In this document: positions 1 to 9,533 of the stretch, piece after piece
Position numbering within the stretch: the first letter of the stretch is position 1
Layout: each line of letters opens with the position of its first letter
NCBI RefSeq assembly: GCF_000165835.1
Contig: NC_014640.1
Coordinates: 6,076,001 to 6,140,000, forward strand
Reading direction: 5' to 3'
Source: Achromobacter xylosoxidans A8
GTDB taxonomy: Bacteria > Pseudomonadota > Gammaproteobacteria > Burkholderiales > Burkholderiaceae_B
DNA: 64,000 nt
The notes under the pieces: model-generated
The model's database searches: none
The model's input: only the letters and a program-made list of their open reading frames with translations
Told to the model about the DNA's origin: nothing
Translations under genes and position numbers: made by a program

Positions 1-368
1 AAGCGCGCCGCGACCAGGCCGTGGCCGCCTACGAACAAACCATACAGACCGCCTTCAAGGACGTGTCCGACGCACTGTCCGCCCGTTACTGGCTGGCTGA
101 GCAGGTCGACGTGCTGCGCGCCACCGTGGCGGCGCAGAGCGAGCGCGCCCGCCTGGCGCAGCTGCGCTACGACCATGGCGCCTCGCCCTATTTGGAGGTG
201 CTGGACGCGCAGCGCGACCTGTTGGCGGCCCAGCAGAAGCTCGCGCAGACACGCCGTGCGCTGCTGTCCAGCCGGGTCCGGCTGTATGCGGCGCTGGGCG
301 GCGGCACGCAAGCGCCCGCCGGGCCCCAGACCGCAGCCGCCGCCGCGCAAGACGCCAGCCCCCGATAA
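1..368 (+). CDS. Outer-membrane efflux factor, TolC/OprM (NodT) family, C-terminal fragment
   Basis: The reading frame is open from the left edge to a TAA at 366-368, so only the last 120 or so residues are visible and the true start lies outside the window. The visible part has the long helical heptad pattern and the motif LRYDHGASPYLEVLDAQRDL, typical of the second half of outer-membrane factors that form the trans-periplasmic tunnel of tripartite exporters. It ends in a Pro/Ala-rich tail. The gap to the HlyD-type adaptor is 21 bp and both genes lie on the same strand, so it probably supplies the outer-membrane channel for that pump. The family call is firm; the substrate is unknown. Confidence 0.85.
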   Translation, partial: ARRDQAVAAYEQTIQTAFKDVSDALSARYWLAEQVDVLRATVAAQSERARLAQLRYDHGASPYLEVLDAQRDLLAAQQKLAQTRRALLSSRVRLYAALGGGTQAPAGPQTAAAAAQDASPR

Positions 369-389
369 ACCAAGAACCAAGGATCCCAA

Positions 390-1457
390 ATGCGTCTGCC
401 TACAAAAAAACTGGTCCCTGTCCTGATCGCGCTGGCGGTCGCCGCTGGCGGCTACTACGGCTGGCGGCTGTTGTCCGACAGCGGTCCGGGCGAAGGCTTC
501 ATCAGCGGCAATGGCCGCATCGAAGCCACCGAAATCGACGTGGCCGCCAAGCTGGCCGGCCGCGTGCAGGAGGTGCTGGCGGTCGAGGGCGACTTCGTCA
601 CCGCTGGACAGCCGCTGGCGCGCATGCAGATCGACACCTTGCAGGCGCAGCGCGAGGAAGCCCGCGCCCAACACCAGCAGGCCGTCAACGGCGCGGCCAG
701 CGCCAGCGCGCAAGTGGCGCAGCGCGAAAGCGACAAGCTGGCCGCCGAGGCCGTGGTGGTGCAGCGCGAAAGCGAGCTGGACGCCGCGCGCCGCCGCCTG
801 GCGCGCTCCGAGACGCTGTCCAAGGAAGGCGCCTCGTCCATCCAGGAGCTGGACGACGACCGCGCCCGCGTGCGCAGCGCGCAAGCCTCGGTGCATGCCG
901 CCCGCGCGCAGGTCAAGGCCGCGCAAGCCGCCATCGACGCCGCGCGCGCCGCCGAGATCGGCGCGCAATCGGCCGTCACCGCCGCGCTGGCCACCATCGC
1001 CCGCATCGAAGCCGACATCGCCGACAGCGAGCTGCGCGCGCCGCGCGACGGCCGCGTGCAATACCGCGTGGCACAGCCCGGCGAAGTGCTGGGCGCAGGG
1101 GGCAAGGTGCTGAACATGGTGGACCTGTCCGACGTCTACATGACGTTCTTCCTGCCCGAGCAGGCGGCTGGCCGCGTGGCGTTGGGCCAGGACGTGCGCA
1201 TCGTCCTCGACGCCGCGCCGCAATACGTCATTCCCGCCCAGGTGTCCTTCGTGGCCAGCACCGCGCAGTTCACGCCCAAGACGGTGGAGACCGCCAGCGA
1301 ACGGCAAAAGCTGATGTTCCGCGTCAAGGCCCAGATCAGCCCCGAGCTGCTGCAGCGCCACCTGAAGCAGGTCAAGACCGGCCTGCCGGGCGTGGCCTGG
1401 CTGAAGCTCGACGCCGATGCGCAATGGCCCGCCAACCTTGAAGTCAAGGTGCCCTGA
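390..1457 (+). CDS. HlyD-family membrane fusion protein (YhiI-like)
   Basis: This is a 355-residue periplasmic adaptor anchored by one N-terminal membrane segment (about residues 8-27). A biotinyl-lipoyl half follows ([18 protein letters not shown], then the reciprocal [14 protein letters not shown]). Between them is a long Ala/Arg/Glu-rich coiled coil (about 85-205) that should dock to the outer-membrane channel. A purine-rich AAGGA lies upstream of the ATG at 390. The stop overlaps the ATG of the next gene (TGATG at 1455-1459), indicating translational coupling to the ABC protein. The gene order adaptor, RbbA-like, YhhJ-like matches the yhiI-rbbA-yhhJ arrangement of enterobacteria. The transported substrate cannot be read from the sequence. 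Confidence 0.9.
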   Translation: MRLPTKKLVPVLIALAVAAGGYYGWRLLSDSGPGEGFISGNGRIEATEIDVAAKLAGRVQEVLAVEGDFVTAGQPLARMQIDTLQAQREEARAQHQQAVNGAASASAQVAQRESDKLAAEAVVVQRESELDAARRRLARSETLSKEGASSIQELDDDRARVRSAQASVHAARAQVKAAQAAIDAARAAEIGAQSAVTAALATIARIEADIADSELRAPRDGRVQYRVAQPGEVLGAGGKVLNMVDLSDVYMTFFLPEQAAGRVALGQDVRIVLDAAPQYVIPAQVSFVASTAQFTPKTVETASERQKLMFRVKAQISPELLQRHLKQVKTGLPGVAWLKLDADAQWPANLEVKVP

Positions 1458-4201
1458 TGGACTCCCCGGACACCGCCCCCGTGGTGACGCTGTCCGGCGT
1501 CAGCCTGCGCTACGGCAAGACGGTGGCGCTGGACGGCATCACGCTGGACATTCCTGCGGGACGCATGGTCGGGCTGATCGGCCCGGACGGCGTGGGCAAG
1601 TCCAGCCTGCTGGCCTTGATCGCCGGTTCGCGCGCCGTGCAGGAAGGCCGCGTGGACGTGCTGAACGGCGACATGGCCAGCCGCCGCCACCGCGACGCCG
1701 TCTGCCCGCGCATCGCCTACATGCCGCAGGGCCTGGGCAAGAACCTCTACCCCGCGCTGTCGGTCGAAGAAAACCTGCAATTCTTCGGCCGCCTGTTCGG
1801 CCATGACGAGGCCGAGCGCCGCCGGCGCATCGACAGCCTGACCCGCAGCACTGGCATGTCGGCCTTCCTGTCGCGTCCCGCCGGCAAACTGTCGGGCGGA
1901 ATGAAGCAGAAGCTGGGCCTGTGCTGCGCCCTGATCCATGATCCCGACCTGCTGATCCTGGACGAGCCCACCACCGGCGTGGACCCGCTGGCGCGCGCGC
2001 AGTTCTGGGACCTGATCAACCAGATCCGCCGCGAACGCAGCGGCATGAGCGTGATCGTGGCCACGGCCTACATGGACGAGGCGCAACGCTTCGACTGGCT
2101 GATCGCCATGGACGAAGGCCGGGTGCTGGCCACGGGCACGCCCGCCGAACTGCAACAACGCACCGGTGCGGATTCGCTGGAAGCCGCTTTCATCGCGCTG
2201 CTGCCGGAAGAAAAGCGCCGCGGCCACAAGCCGGTGGAGATCATGCCGCTGGCCATCGACGACGACGCCGAGATCGCCATCGAGGCGCGCGACCTGACCA
2301 TGCGCTTTGGCGACTTCGTCGCGGTGGATCACGTCAACTTCCGCATCCGCAAGGGCGAAATCTTCGGCTTCCTGGGCTCCAACGGCTGCGGCAAGTCCAC
2401 CACCATGAAAATGCTGACGGGCCTGCTGCCCGCCAGCGAGGGCCAGGCCTGGCTGTTCGGCGCCGAGGTCGATCCCCGCAACATCGATACGCGCCGCCGC
2501 GTGGGCTATATGTCGCAGGCGTTCTCGCTGTATGGGGAACTGACCGTAAAGCAGAACCTGGTGCTGCATGCGCGCCTGTTCCACGTGCCGGAGTCCGAAA
2601 TCCCGGCGCGCGTGGACGAGATGGCGCAGCGTTTCGACCTGGGCGAGGCGCTGGACACCTTGCCCGAGAACCTGCCCATGGGCGTGCGCCAGCGGCTATC
2701 GCTGGCCGTGGCCATGGTGCACAAGCCCGAACTGCTGATCCTGGACGAGCCGACCTCGGGCGTGGACCCGGTCGCGCGCGACAATTTCTGGCGGCTGCTG
2801 ATCGCGCTGGCGCGCCACGACCAGGTCACCATCTTCATTTCCACCCACTTCATGAACGAGGCGCAGCGCTGCGACCGCATGTCGCTGATGCATGCGGGCA
2901 AGGTGCTGGTGAGCGCATCGCCGGATGAGATCACGCGGATGCGCGGCGCCAAGACGCTGGAAGAAGCGTTCATCGCCTACTTGATCGATGCGGGCGCCGG
3001 CACCCAGCCGGAAGACTCGCCCGACGCAGCCGCGCCAGCCATGGAACCCGCGCCCGCCGAGGCGCCGGAACACCGCGGCTTCAGCCTGCAGCGCATGCTG
3101 AGCTACATGTGGCGCGAATCGCTGGAGCTGCGCCGCGACCCGGTGCGCGCCACGCTGGCCCTGGCCGGGTCGCTGCTGCTGATGTTCGTGATGGGATTCG
3201 GCATCAGCATGGACGTGGAGGACCTGCGCTACGCGGTCATGGACCGCGACCAGACCGGCCTGAGCCACAACTACAGCCTGAATCTTGCGGGCTCGCGCTA
3301 CTTCATCGAGCACCCGCCCATCACCAGCTACGAGGAGATGGACGCACGCATGCGCAGCGGCGAATTGTCGCTGGCCATCGAGATACCGCAAGGCTTCGCC
3401 CGCGACGCGGAACGCGGCAACGGCGCGCAGATCGGCGTCTGGATCGACGGCGCCATGCCGCAGCGCGCCGAAACCATACGCGGTTACGTGCTGGGCATGC
3501 ACCAGGGCTGGCTGATGCAGCAGGCGCGCGAACGTCTGGGCGCGGACGCAACCCTGCCGGTCAGCGTGGAAACGCGCTTCCGCTACAACCCGGACGTGCG
3601 CAGCCTGCCCGCCATGGTGCCCGCGGTGATCCCGCTGCTGCTCCTGATGATGCCGGCGATGCTGACCGCGCTGGCAGTGGTGCGTGAAAAGGAACTGGGC
3701 TCCATCATCAATCTGTACGTCACGCCCGTCACGCGGCTGGAATTCCTGCTGGGCAAACAGGCGCCCTACGTGGCGCTGGCCATGCTGAATTTCCTCTTGA
3801 TGACGTTGCTGGCGGTGACGCTGTTCGGGGTGCCGATCACCGGCAGCTTCCTGACGCTGCTGGTGGCCGCCCTGATCTACAACGTGGTGGCCACTGCCAT
3901 CGGCCTCTTGGCCTCCACCTTCACGCGCAGCCAGATCGCGGCGCTGTTCTTCACCATGATAGGCACGCTGGTGCCCGCGGTGCAGTTCGCCGGCCTGCTC
4001 AACCCGGTGTCGTCGCTGGAAGGCGCGGGCCGCCTGATCGGGCAGATCTACCCCGCCACCCACATGCTGACCATCAGCCGCGGCGTCTTCAGCAAGGCCC
4101 TGGATTTTTCCAACCTGCAAGGCTCGTTCTGGCCGCTGCTGATCGCCATTCCCGTCATCCTGGGCGCCTCGGCGCTGCTGCTGAAGAAACAGGAGACCTG
4201 A
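1457..4201 (+). CDS. rbbA: RbbA-like ABC transporter: two ATPase domains fused to a permease
   Basis: The product has 914 residues, the usual length for RbbA/YhiH. ATPase domain 1 has Walker [10 protein letters not shown] (residues 42-50), signature LSGGMKQK and Walker [14 protein letters not shown]. ATPase domain 2 has Walker [10 protein letters not shown] and Walker [14 protein letters not shown], but its signature is degenerate (LPMGVRQR). An acidic, Pro/Ala-rich linker leads to a C-terminal ABC-2 permease half (from about residue 540) with one membrane segment, a periplasmic domain and a cluster of five further hydrophobic segments. E. coli RbbA is reported as ribosome-bound, but the full exporter context here argues for membrane transport. 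It overlaps the adaptor gene by 1 nt and is 1 nt from the next permease gene. Confidence 0.9.
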   Translation: MDSPDTAPVVTLSGVSLRYGKTVALDGITLDIPAGRMVGLIGPDGVGKSSLLALIAGSRAVQEGRVDVLNGDMASRRHRDAVCPRIAYMPQGLGKNLYPALSVEENLQFFGRLFGHDEAERRRRIDSLTRSTGMSAFLSRPAGKLSGGMKQKLGLCCALIHDPDLLILDEPTTGVDPLARAQFWDLINQIRRERSGMSVIVATAYMDEAQRFDWLIAMDEGRVLATGTPAELQQRTGADSLEAAFIALLPEEKRRGHKPVEIMPLAIDDDAEIAIEARDLTMRFGDFVAVDHVNFRIRKGEIFGFLGSNGCGKSTTMKMLTGLLPASEGQAWLFGAEVDPRNIDTRRRVGYMSQAFSLYGELTVKQNLVLHARLFHVPESEIPARVDEMAQRFDLGEALDTLPENLPMGVRQRLSLAVAMVHKPELLILDEPTSGVDPVARDNFWRLLIALARHDQVTIFISTHFMNEAQRCDRMSLMHAGKVLVSASPDEITRMRGAKTLEEAFIAYLIDAGAGTQPEDSPDAAAPAMEPAPAEAPEHRGFSLQRMLSYMWRESLELRRDPVRATLALAGSLLLMFVMGFGISMDVEDLRYAVMDRDQTGLSHNYSLNLAGSRYFIEHPPITSYEEMDARMRSGELSLAIEIPQGFARDAERGNGAQIGVWIDGAMPQRAETIRGYVLGMHQGWLMQQARERLGADATLPVSVETRFRYNPDVRSLPAMVPAVIPLLLLMMPAMLTALAVVREKELGSIINLYVTPVTRLEFLLGKQAPYVALAMLNFLLMTLLAVTLFGVPITGSFLTLLVAALIYNVVATAIGLLASTFTRSQIAALFFTMIGTLVPAVQFAGLLNPVSSLEGAGRLIGQIYPATHMLTISRGVFSKALDFSNLQGSFWPLLIAIPVILGASALLLKKQET

Positions 4202-4202
4202 G

Positions 4203-5327
4203 ATGCGGCACCTGGCCAATATCTACCGCCTGGGCGTGAAGGAACTGTGGAGCCTGGCGCGCGACCCGATGATGCTGATCCTGATCCTCGTGTCGTTCAC
4301 GCTGATGATCTACACGGCGGCCACGGCCGTGCCGGAAACCCTGCACAACGCCCCCATCGCCGTGGTGGACGAGGACGTCTCGCCCCTGTCCGCGCGCATC
4401 ACCTCGGCCTTCTATCCGCCCCACTTCACGCCGCCGGAAGTGACAACCTCGGCCGAGGCCGATGCCGGCATGGACGCGGGACGCTACACCTTCTCGGTCA
4501 ACATCCCGCCGAACTTCCAGCGCGACGTGCTGGCCGGCAGGCCCGCGGAAATCCAGTTGAACGTGGACGCGACCCGCATGAGCCAGGCGTTCACGGGCAG
4601 CAGCTACATCCAGCAGATCATCAACGACGAGATCAATGAATTCGTCAAACGCTACCGCGCGCCCACCGAACTGCCGGTGGAGCTGGCCGTGCGCATGCGC
4701 TTCAACCCCAATTTGACCCAGGCCTGGTTCGGCGCGCTGATGGAGATCATCAACAACGTCACCATGCTGTCCATCATCCTGACCGGCGCAGCGCTGATCC
4801 GCGAGCGCGAGCACGGCACCATCGAGCATCTGCTGGTCATGCCGGTGACGCCGACCGAAATCATGGTCGCCAAGGTCTGGTCGATGGGGCTGGTGGTTTT
4901 GGCGTCCGCTGGGCTATCGTTGACGTTCGTGGTACGCGGCTTGCTGCAAGTGCCGATCGAAGGATCGGTGGCGCTGTTCCTGGTCGGGGCGGCGCTGCAC
5001 TTGTTCGCGACGACCTCTATGGGCATATTCATGGCCACGCTTGCGCGCAGCATGCCGCAGTTCGGCATGCTTCTGGTACTAGTGCTGCTGCCCCTGCAAA
5101 TGCTGTCGGGTGGCACCACGCCGCGCGAAAGCATGCCGCAGTTCGTGCAAGACATCATGCTGGCCGCCCCCACCACCCACTTCGTGGAACTCGGCCAGGC
5201 CATTCTCTACCGCGGCGCGGGCTTGAGCGTCGTGTGGCAACCCTTCCTGGCGTTGGCGCTGATCGGCTCGGTGCTGTTCGCGTTCTCGCTGACACGCTTT
5301 CGCAAGACCCTCAGCCAGATGGCGTGA
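4203..5327 (+). CDS. yhhJ: ABC-2 type permease, YhhJ-like
   Basis: This is a 374-residue inner-membrane permease. It has one N-terminal hydrophobic segment (about 19-40), a periplasmic domain of some 150 residues, and five or six C-terminal segments including the ABC-2 hallmark ALIREREHGTIEHLLVMPVTP. It starts one base after the RbbA-like stop (TGAGATG), so the two are almost certainly co-translated. It probably forms a heterodimeric channel with the permease half of the RbbA-like protein, completing outer-membrane factor, adaptor, ATPase and permease. No regulator is adjacent. Family assignment is strong from both sequence and gene order; the substrate is unknown. Confidence 0.88.
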   Translation: MRHLANIYRLGVKELWSLARDPMMLILILVSFTLMIYTAATAVPETLHNAPIAVVDEDVSPLSARITSAFYPPHFTPPEVTTSAEADAGMDAGRYTFSVNIPPNFQRDVLAGRPAEIQLNVDATRMSQAFTGSSYIQQIINDEINEFVKRYRAPTELPVELAVRMRFNPNLTQAWFGALMEIINNVTMLSIILTGAALIREREHGTIEHLLVMPVTPTEIMVAKVWSMGLVVLASAGLSLTFVVRGLLQVPIEGSVALFLVGAALHLFATTSMGIFMATLARSMPQFGMLLVLVLLPLQMLSGGTTPRESMPQFVQDIMLAAPTTHFVELGQAILYRGAGLSVVWQPFLALALIGSVLFAFSLTRFRKTLSQMA

Positions 5328-5371
5328 GGCCTGTGTATTCGTTACCCCTTACCACTCTCTTAAAAGGACGG

Positions 5372-5842
5372 ATGATGAAGAAGACAACTGCCTCCATGCC
5401 TCAGGGCCTCGCCAGCGCCAATGCCGCCTACTGCCAGCGCATGGCCCAACTTGCGCAGGAAAGCCAGCAGCGCTGGCTCGAACTGGGCCGCCGCCTGGCC
5501 GGCGGCAATGCCGAACAATATCTCGCCACGCTGGCGCCGCTGCAGCAGTCCGGCAACTGGCAGGAGATCGCTCCCGCGCTGGGCGAGATCACCCGCAAGC
5601 AATGGCAAAGCCAGCTTGAAGCCAGTCAGGCCATCACCCACGCGCTGCTGGAAGAACAGGCCACCCTGGCCTCTGGCATCAGCGAAGCCATGACGGGTTG
5701 GCTGAAGCAGGCCAGCGGCGGCGCCATGGGCCTGGATGCTACGCCCATGGCTCAGATCTGGACGACCCTGTCCAACCAGATGGCGTCCGCATGCTCGGCC
5801 ATGCGCGACGCGAGCAAGCCGGGAGCCCACCATGACGGCTGA
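5372..5842 (+). CDS. Phasin (polyhydroxyalkanoate granule-associated protein)
   Basis: This small, all-helical protein of about 156 residues has the amphipathic pattern of phasin-family granule coat proteins (QESQQRWLELGRRLAGGNAE, QLEASQAITHALLEEQATLA). Two in-frame ATGs stand together at 5372 and 5375, preceded by AAAAGGA at 5361-5368; the second gives the better spacing. The frame stays open further upstream but has no good start there. Its last 11 bases overlap acetoacetyl-CoA reductase, and phasin next to phbB is a recurrent PHA-storage pairing. The role is inferred from helix pattern, length and neighbour rather than a catalytic motif. Confidence 0.75.
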   Translation: MMKKTTASMPQGLASANAAYCQRMAQLAQESQQRWLELGRRLAGGNAEQYLATLAPLQQSGNWQEIAPALGEITRKQWQSQLEASQAITHALLEEQATLASGISEAMTGWLKQASGGAMGLDATPMAQIWTTLSNQMASACSAMRDASKPGAHHDG

Positions 5843-6578
5843 ACGCACAGCGCTCGTCACCGGCGGGGCCGGCTGCCTGGGGCAGGCCATCGCGCAGGCC
5901 CTGCATGCAGCCGGCCACAAGGTCATCATCACCTATCACTCCAGCGAAAGCGCGGCGCGGGCCTGGGTCGACGCGGAAGCGGCTCAGGGTCGCCGCTACG
6001 CCATGTACAAGGTGGACGTGGCCGACCATGACTCATGCCAGGCGCTGGCGCGGCGCCTGGAGGAAGACGGCCACCAGATCGACATCCTGATCAACAACGC
6101 CGGTCTCACCCGCGATGCCAGCCTGCGCAAGATGAGCTACGACAACTGGACGGAGGTCCTGCGCGGCAACCTGGATTCGATGTTCAACATGACGCAGCCG
6201 CTGTGCGGCGCCATGGCCGACCGCGGTTGGGGCCGCATCGTCAACATCTCGTCCGTCAACGGCAGCAAGGGTTCGTTCGGCCAGACCAACTACGCGGCCT
6301 CCAAGGCCGGCATTCACGGCTTCACCAAATCCCTGGCGCTGGAACTGGCCAGGAAGGGCGTGACCGTGAACACCGTTTCGCCCGGCTACCTGGCGACGCG
6401 CATGGTCGAGGCGGTGCCCGAAGAGGTATTGAAGGAGAAGATCCTGCCGCAGATCCCGCTGGGCCGGCTGGGCCGTCCGGAAGAGATCGGTGCGCTGGTC
6501 GCTTTCATCTGCAGCGACGCCGCTGGATTCATGACAGGCAGCAATGTCGCCATGAACGGCGGCCAGCACATGTATTGA
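5832..6578 (+). CDS. phbB: Acetoacetyl-CoA reductase (NADPH), PHB synthesis
   Basis: The 248-residue short-chain dehydrogenase has a cofactor loop TGGAGCLG (10-17), the NNAG motif, a catalytic Ser in the ISSVNG stretch, and Tyr154/Lys158 in YAASK. The GQTNYAASKAGIHGFTKSLA region and the C-terminal MTGSNVAMNGGQHMY are characteristic of PhaB-type reductases, which reduce acetoacetyl-CoA to (R)-3-hydroxybutyryl-CoA for polymer synthesis. The ATG at 5832 lies inside the end of the phasin gene, so the two are translationally coupled. No PHA synthase or thiolase gene is nearby, so the rest of the pathway must lie elsewhere. Confidence 0.9.
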   Translation: MTAERTALVTGGAGCLGQAIAQALHAAGHKVIITYHSSESAARAWVDAEAAQGRRYAMYKVDVADHDSCQALARRLEEDGHQIDILINNAGLTRDASLRKMSYDNWTEVLRGNLDSMFNMTQPLCGAMADRGWGRIVNISSVNGSKGSFGQTNYAASKAGIHGFTKSLALELARKGVTVNTVSPGYLATRMVEAVPEEVLKEKILPQIPLGRLGRPEEIGALVAFICSDAAGFMTGSNVAMNGGQHMY

Positions 6579-6600
6579 TGCGGCGCCGGGCCGCCGCGGC

Positions 6601-7497
6601 TCATTCCCGCGGCGCGCCCAGTTCTTCCAGCAGGAAATCGACGAAGGCGCGCACCTTGGCCACCATGTGACGGCGCGATGGATACACCGCATAAACGTAG
6701 GTCTCGTCCGGCTGCCAGTCCTGCAGCACCGCCTGCAGCGCGCCGCTGTCCAGGTCCTGCTGCACGTATATGCGCGGTACCAGGCTGACCCCGAAGCCCG
6801 CGCGCAACGCGTCGCGCACCGCCAGGCTGGAACTCACCCGATAGCGCCCCCGCACCGGCACGCGTTCGGTCTCGCCCGCGCGCTTGAAGGTCCATTCGTC
6901 CGCGTGGCCCGACAAGGTGAACTGCACCCGCTCCATGCCGCGCAGCGCCAGGGGCGAGGCCGGGAGGCCGTGGCGCTCGAAGTAAGCCGGCGCGCCGCAA
7001 AGCACGTGGTCCAGCGTCATCAGCTTGCGCGCCACCAGGCTGGAATCCTCCAGCCTGTCGGTGCCGCGGATCGCCACGTCGTAGCCTTCCTTGACGATGT
7101 CGATGCGGCGGTCCTCCAGATTGAGGTCCAGCGATACCTGCGGATAGCGTTCCAGGAAGCGCGGCATGGCGGCGGACAACCGGACCAGGCTCAGCGACAT
7201 GGGCGCGCTGACCCGCAAGGTGCCCGAAGGCGCCTGCTGCAGCGGCCCCAGCGATTGCTCGGCTTCGCCCAGGTCGTCCAGGATGCGGGCCACCTGCTCG
7301 TAGTAGCGCGCGCCGGCTTCGGTCAGGCTCATGCGGCGGGTGGTGCGGTTGAGCAGCCGCGCCGCCAGGTGGGATTCCAGTTCGGCGATGTTCTTGCTGA
7401 CCGCGGCCGGCGACAAGCCCATCTGCCGCGACGCAGCCGCGAAACCGCCCCGCTCCACCACTTGCCTGAAGACTTTCAACGCCGTCAGATGATCCAT
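6601..7497 (-). CDS. LysR-family transcriptional regulator
   Basis: This is a 298-residue LysR regulator. The N-terminal winged helix-turn-helix begins MDHLTALKVFRQVVERGGFA with recognition region LSPAAVSKNIAELESHLAARL. An effector-binding domain with the usual SGTLRVSAP and YDVAIRGTDRLEDSSL strands follows. It is divergently oriented to a nitroreductase gene 138 bp away, and a perfect inverted repeat sits right before its own start, so it probably controls both itself and the nitroreductase/EamA pair. It is convergent with phbB (22 bp between stops). The inducer is unknown. Confidence 0.9.
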   Translation of the reverse strand: MDHLTALKVFRQVVERGGFAAASRQMGLSPAAVSKNIAELESHLAARLLNRTTRRMSLTEAGARYYEQVARILDDLGEAEQSLGPLQQAPSGTLRVSAPMSLSLVRLSAAMPRFLERYPQVSLDLNLEDRRIDIVKEGYDVAIRGTDRLEDSSLVARKLMTLDHVLCGAPAYFERHGLPASPLALRGMERVQFTLSGHADEWTFKRAGETERVPVRGRYRVSSSLAVRDALRAGFGVSLVPRIYVQQDLDSGALQAVLQDWQPDETYVYAVYPSRRHMVAKVRAFVDFLLEELGAPRE

Positions 7498-7502
7498 TGA
7501 TT

Positions 7503-7519
7503 ATTCACCATCAGTGAAT
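7503..7519. promoter_or_regulatory. LysR-type operator candidate between divergent genes
   Basis: ATTCAC and GTGAAT form a perfect 6-bp inverted repeat around a 5-bp centre (CATCA). The core fits the T-N11-A layout of LysR-regulator sites. It starts 6 bp upstream of the LysR start codon, a position suited to autorepression. An AT-rich stretch follows (7520-7570) with two GATATT half-like elements, probably containing the divergent promoters. Binding is inferred from position and symmetry only. Confidence 0.5.
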
Positions 7520-7635
7520 GATATTGCCATCGATTTGGATATTATCGCCAATCTACGATTCAATTAGTCTGTGGTCATGGAATCGGCGTGCATGTGATGC
7601 GCCGGCAATCTCAGCAAATCCCAAGGATGGCAGCC

Positions 7636-8253
7636 ATGAACCACGCCCTGACCGACGCAATCGCACAACGCAATTCCGCCAACTTCTTCGATCCCGCCCG
7701 CGGCGTGGACGACGACAACATCCACACCCTGATCTCCTGGGCCACCCGCGCCCCCACCGCCTTCAATCTGCAGAACTGGCGCTTCATCGCCGTGCGCAGC
7801 CAGGACGGCAAGCGCCGCTTGCGCGAGCTGGCCTGGAACCAGCCCAAGGTGAGCGAAGCGGCGGTGACCTTCATCGTGCTGGGCGTGCTGCCCCAGGCCG
7901 CCTGGATGGCCGAGCGCCTGCAAGGCTCGGTGGACGCGGGCTTCATGCCGGCAGCCATGGTGCCGTCGTGGGAAGCCGCCGCCAGCCGCCTCTATACCGA
8001 CTCGCCGCAGACCCGCCGCGACGAGGCGGTGCGCAGCGCCACCTTCGGCGCTTCCACCCTGATGCTGGCGGGACAGGCCCAGGGCCTGGCGGCCAGCCCG
8101 ATGACGGGCTTCGACGCCGCCGGCGTGACCGAAGCCTTCGGCTTGCGCCAGGAAGAAGTGCCGGTCATGCTGGTCGCCATGGGCTACGCGCAGGAAGGCA
8201 ATTGGCCGCAGAAGCCGCGCCGCCCCGTCAACGACGTACTCGAACTCGCCTGA
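7636..8253 (+). CDS. Nitroreductase-family FMN oxidoreductase
   Basis: The product is about 205 residues. The N-terminal AIAQRNSANFFDP and ATRAPTAFNLQNWRFIAV segments match the FMN-phosphate-binding Arg and the (A/S)PSxxNxQPW-type motif of nitroreductases, and the C-terminal half has the expected AAGVTEAFGLRQEEVPVMLVAMGYA. Such enzymes reduce nitroaromatics, quinones or enones with NAD(P)H. The start at 7636 is chosen because AAGGA at 7623-7627 stands 8 bp before it; in-frame ATGs at 7588, 7597 and 7627 are alternatives. An EamA transporter gene follows 12 bp later, so the two probably form one unit under the divergent LysR regulator. Confidence 0.85.
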   Translation: MNHALTDAIAQRNSANFFDPARGVDDDNIHTLISWATRAPTAFNLQNWRFIAVRSQDGKRRLRELAWNQPKVSEAAVTFIVLGVLPQAAWMAERLQGSVDAGFMPAAMVPSWEAAASRLYTDSPQTRRDEAVRSATFGASTLMLAGQAQGLAASPMTGFDAAGVTEAFGLRQEEVPVMLVAMGYAQEGNWPQKPRRPVNDVLELA

Positions 8254-8265
8254 GCCCTTCGGAGC

Positions 8266-9150
8266 ATGACCATGAACCGCGGTTCCGATCTGCTGTTGAC
8301 TGCCCTGGCGCCCGCCATCTGGGGCAGCACCTATGTTGTCACCACCCTGATGCTGCCGCAGGACTACCCGCTGACGGTCGCCATGCTGCGCGCCCTGCCG
8401 GCCGGCCTCCTGCTGCTGCTGGCCGTGCGCCAACTGCCCCACGGCATTTGGTGGCTACGCACGTTCATCCTGGGCGCGCTGAACTTCTCCGTCTTCTGGG
8501 CCCTGCTGTTCGTGGCGGCCTACCGCCTGCCAGGCGGCGTGGCCGCGACGCTGGGCGCGATCCAGCCGCTGGTGGTGATCCTGCTGGCGCGCAGCCTGCT
8601 GGGCACGCCCGTGCGCGGCCTGTCGGTGCTGGCGGCGCTGGGCGGCCTGGGCGGCGTGGCGCTGCTGGTGCTGACGCCCAAGGCCGCGTTGGACCCCGTG
8701 GGCATCGCGGCCGGGCTGATCAGCGCGGCCTCGATGGCCCTGGGCACGGTGCTCAGCCGCCGCTGGCAGCCGCCAGTGTCGGCGCTCACTTTCACGTCCT
8801 GGCAGCTGACGGCGGGCGGCATCCTGCTGGTGCCGCTGGCTTTCGCCGTGGAACCCGCCCTGCCGCCGCTCACTGCCCTGAACGTGGCCGGCATCGCCTA
8901 CCTGGGCCTGATCGGCGCGGCGCTGACCTATGTGCTCTGGTTCCGCGGCGTGGCGCGACTGGAACCCGCGGTGGTGTCCTCGCTGGGCTTTCTCAGCCCG
9001 ATCACGGCGGTGCTGCTGGGCTGGGGCCTCCTGGGCCAGCAACTGAGCGCCGCGCAGATCGCCGGCATGGCGATCGTGGTCGCCAGCGTGTGGCTGAGCC
9101 AGCGCGCACAGCGCCCGGCCGTCGCCGCGCCCGCACCTCGTCCGCTGTAA
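8266..9150 (+). CDS. EamA-family (DMT) transporter
   Basis: This is a 294-residue inner-membrane protein with about ten hydrophobic segments in two homologous halves, the EamA duplication. The first half starts LLLTALAPAIWGSTYVVTT and the second GIAAGLISAASMALGTVLSR. The C-terminal motif SSLGFLSPITAVLLGWGLLGQ is typical of the amino-acid/metabolite exporter branch (YedA/RhaT-like). Two starts, ATG at 8266 and 8272, are equally plausible. It is probably co-transcribed with the nitroreductase upstream, and a strong hairpin lies just after the stop. The substrate is unknown. Confidence 0.88.
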   Translation: MTMNRGSDLLLTALAPAIWGSTYVVTTLMLPQDYPLTVAMLRALPAGLLLLLAVRQLPHGIWWLRTFILGALNFSVFWALLFVAAYRLPGGVAATLGAIQPLVVILLARSLLGTPVRGLSVLAALGGLGGVALLVLTPKAALDPVGIAAGLISAASMALGTVLSRRWQPPVSALTFTSWQLTAGGILLVPLAFAVEPALPPLTALNVAGIAYLGLIGAALTYVLWFRGVARLEPAVVSSLGFLSPITAVLLGWGLLGQQLSAAQIAGMAIVVASVWLSQRAQRPAVAAPAPRPL

Positions 9151-9159
9151 TACGCCGGC

Positions 9160-9194
9160 ACGCCGAAGGCGCCACTGGCCAGCGCCTTCGGCGT
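9160..9194 (+). terminator. Hairpin terminator after the EamA gene
   Basis: ACGCCGAAGGCGC (9160-9172) and GCGCCTTCGGCGT (9182-9194) form a perfect 13-bp stem with a 9-nt loop, beginning 10 bp after the transporter stop. There is no clear U-tract after the right arm (AACGGT follows), so it may act as a factor-assisted or bidirectional terminator. Confidence 0.65.
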
Positions 9195-9533
9195 AACGGT
9201 ATCCGCGGCACGCGCCTGCACCTCTTAGAGGCCATGCGCCGACGGGCGGGCTGCGCCTCCAAACCAGCGTATCAGGGGACGCACCCGCCTTTTCTGTGCT
9301 GCTTTTTTTGTAACTTCGCAAACTGGAAAACAACCGCAGCACAGATATTTTCCCTATGAACAATGGATGCAGATCCTAGAATCCATCCCAACTGATCCGC
9401 TTTTTTCTTCTTTCTCTGAATCTGTACTGATAAGGGCCGCGGCTCTAACTTCAGGGTGTAGTTCAAACACCCGTCAGTGCACGCCGTCTTGTGGCGGTTG
9501 AGGCGCGCTGGCGTAGAAGTCAGGAATACCGCC
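9195..9533 (+). promoter_or_regulatory. Non-coding leader and promoter region of the cio operon
   Basis: This is about 340 bp without a convincing gene between the EamA terminator and cioA. It is clearly AT-richer than its surroundings in 9285-9430, with T-runs at 9305-9311 and 9403-9409. A short perfect hairpin, GGGTGT (9454-9459) with ACACCC (9467-9472), lies 60 bp before cioA. I found no clean FNR/ANR palindrome and no confident -35/-10 pair, so the promoter position stays undefined. Confidence 0.4.

Noticed and set aside
9477..9533. Longer N-terminus for CioA
   Set aside because: The added 19 residues are Arg-rich and not like CioA proteins, which begin at the MDSDALLLAR-like segment.
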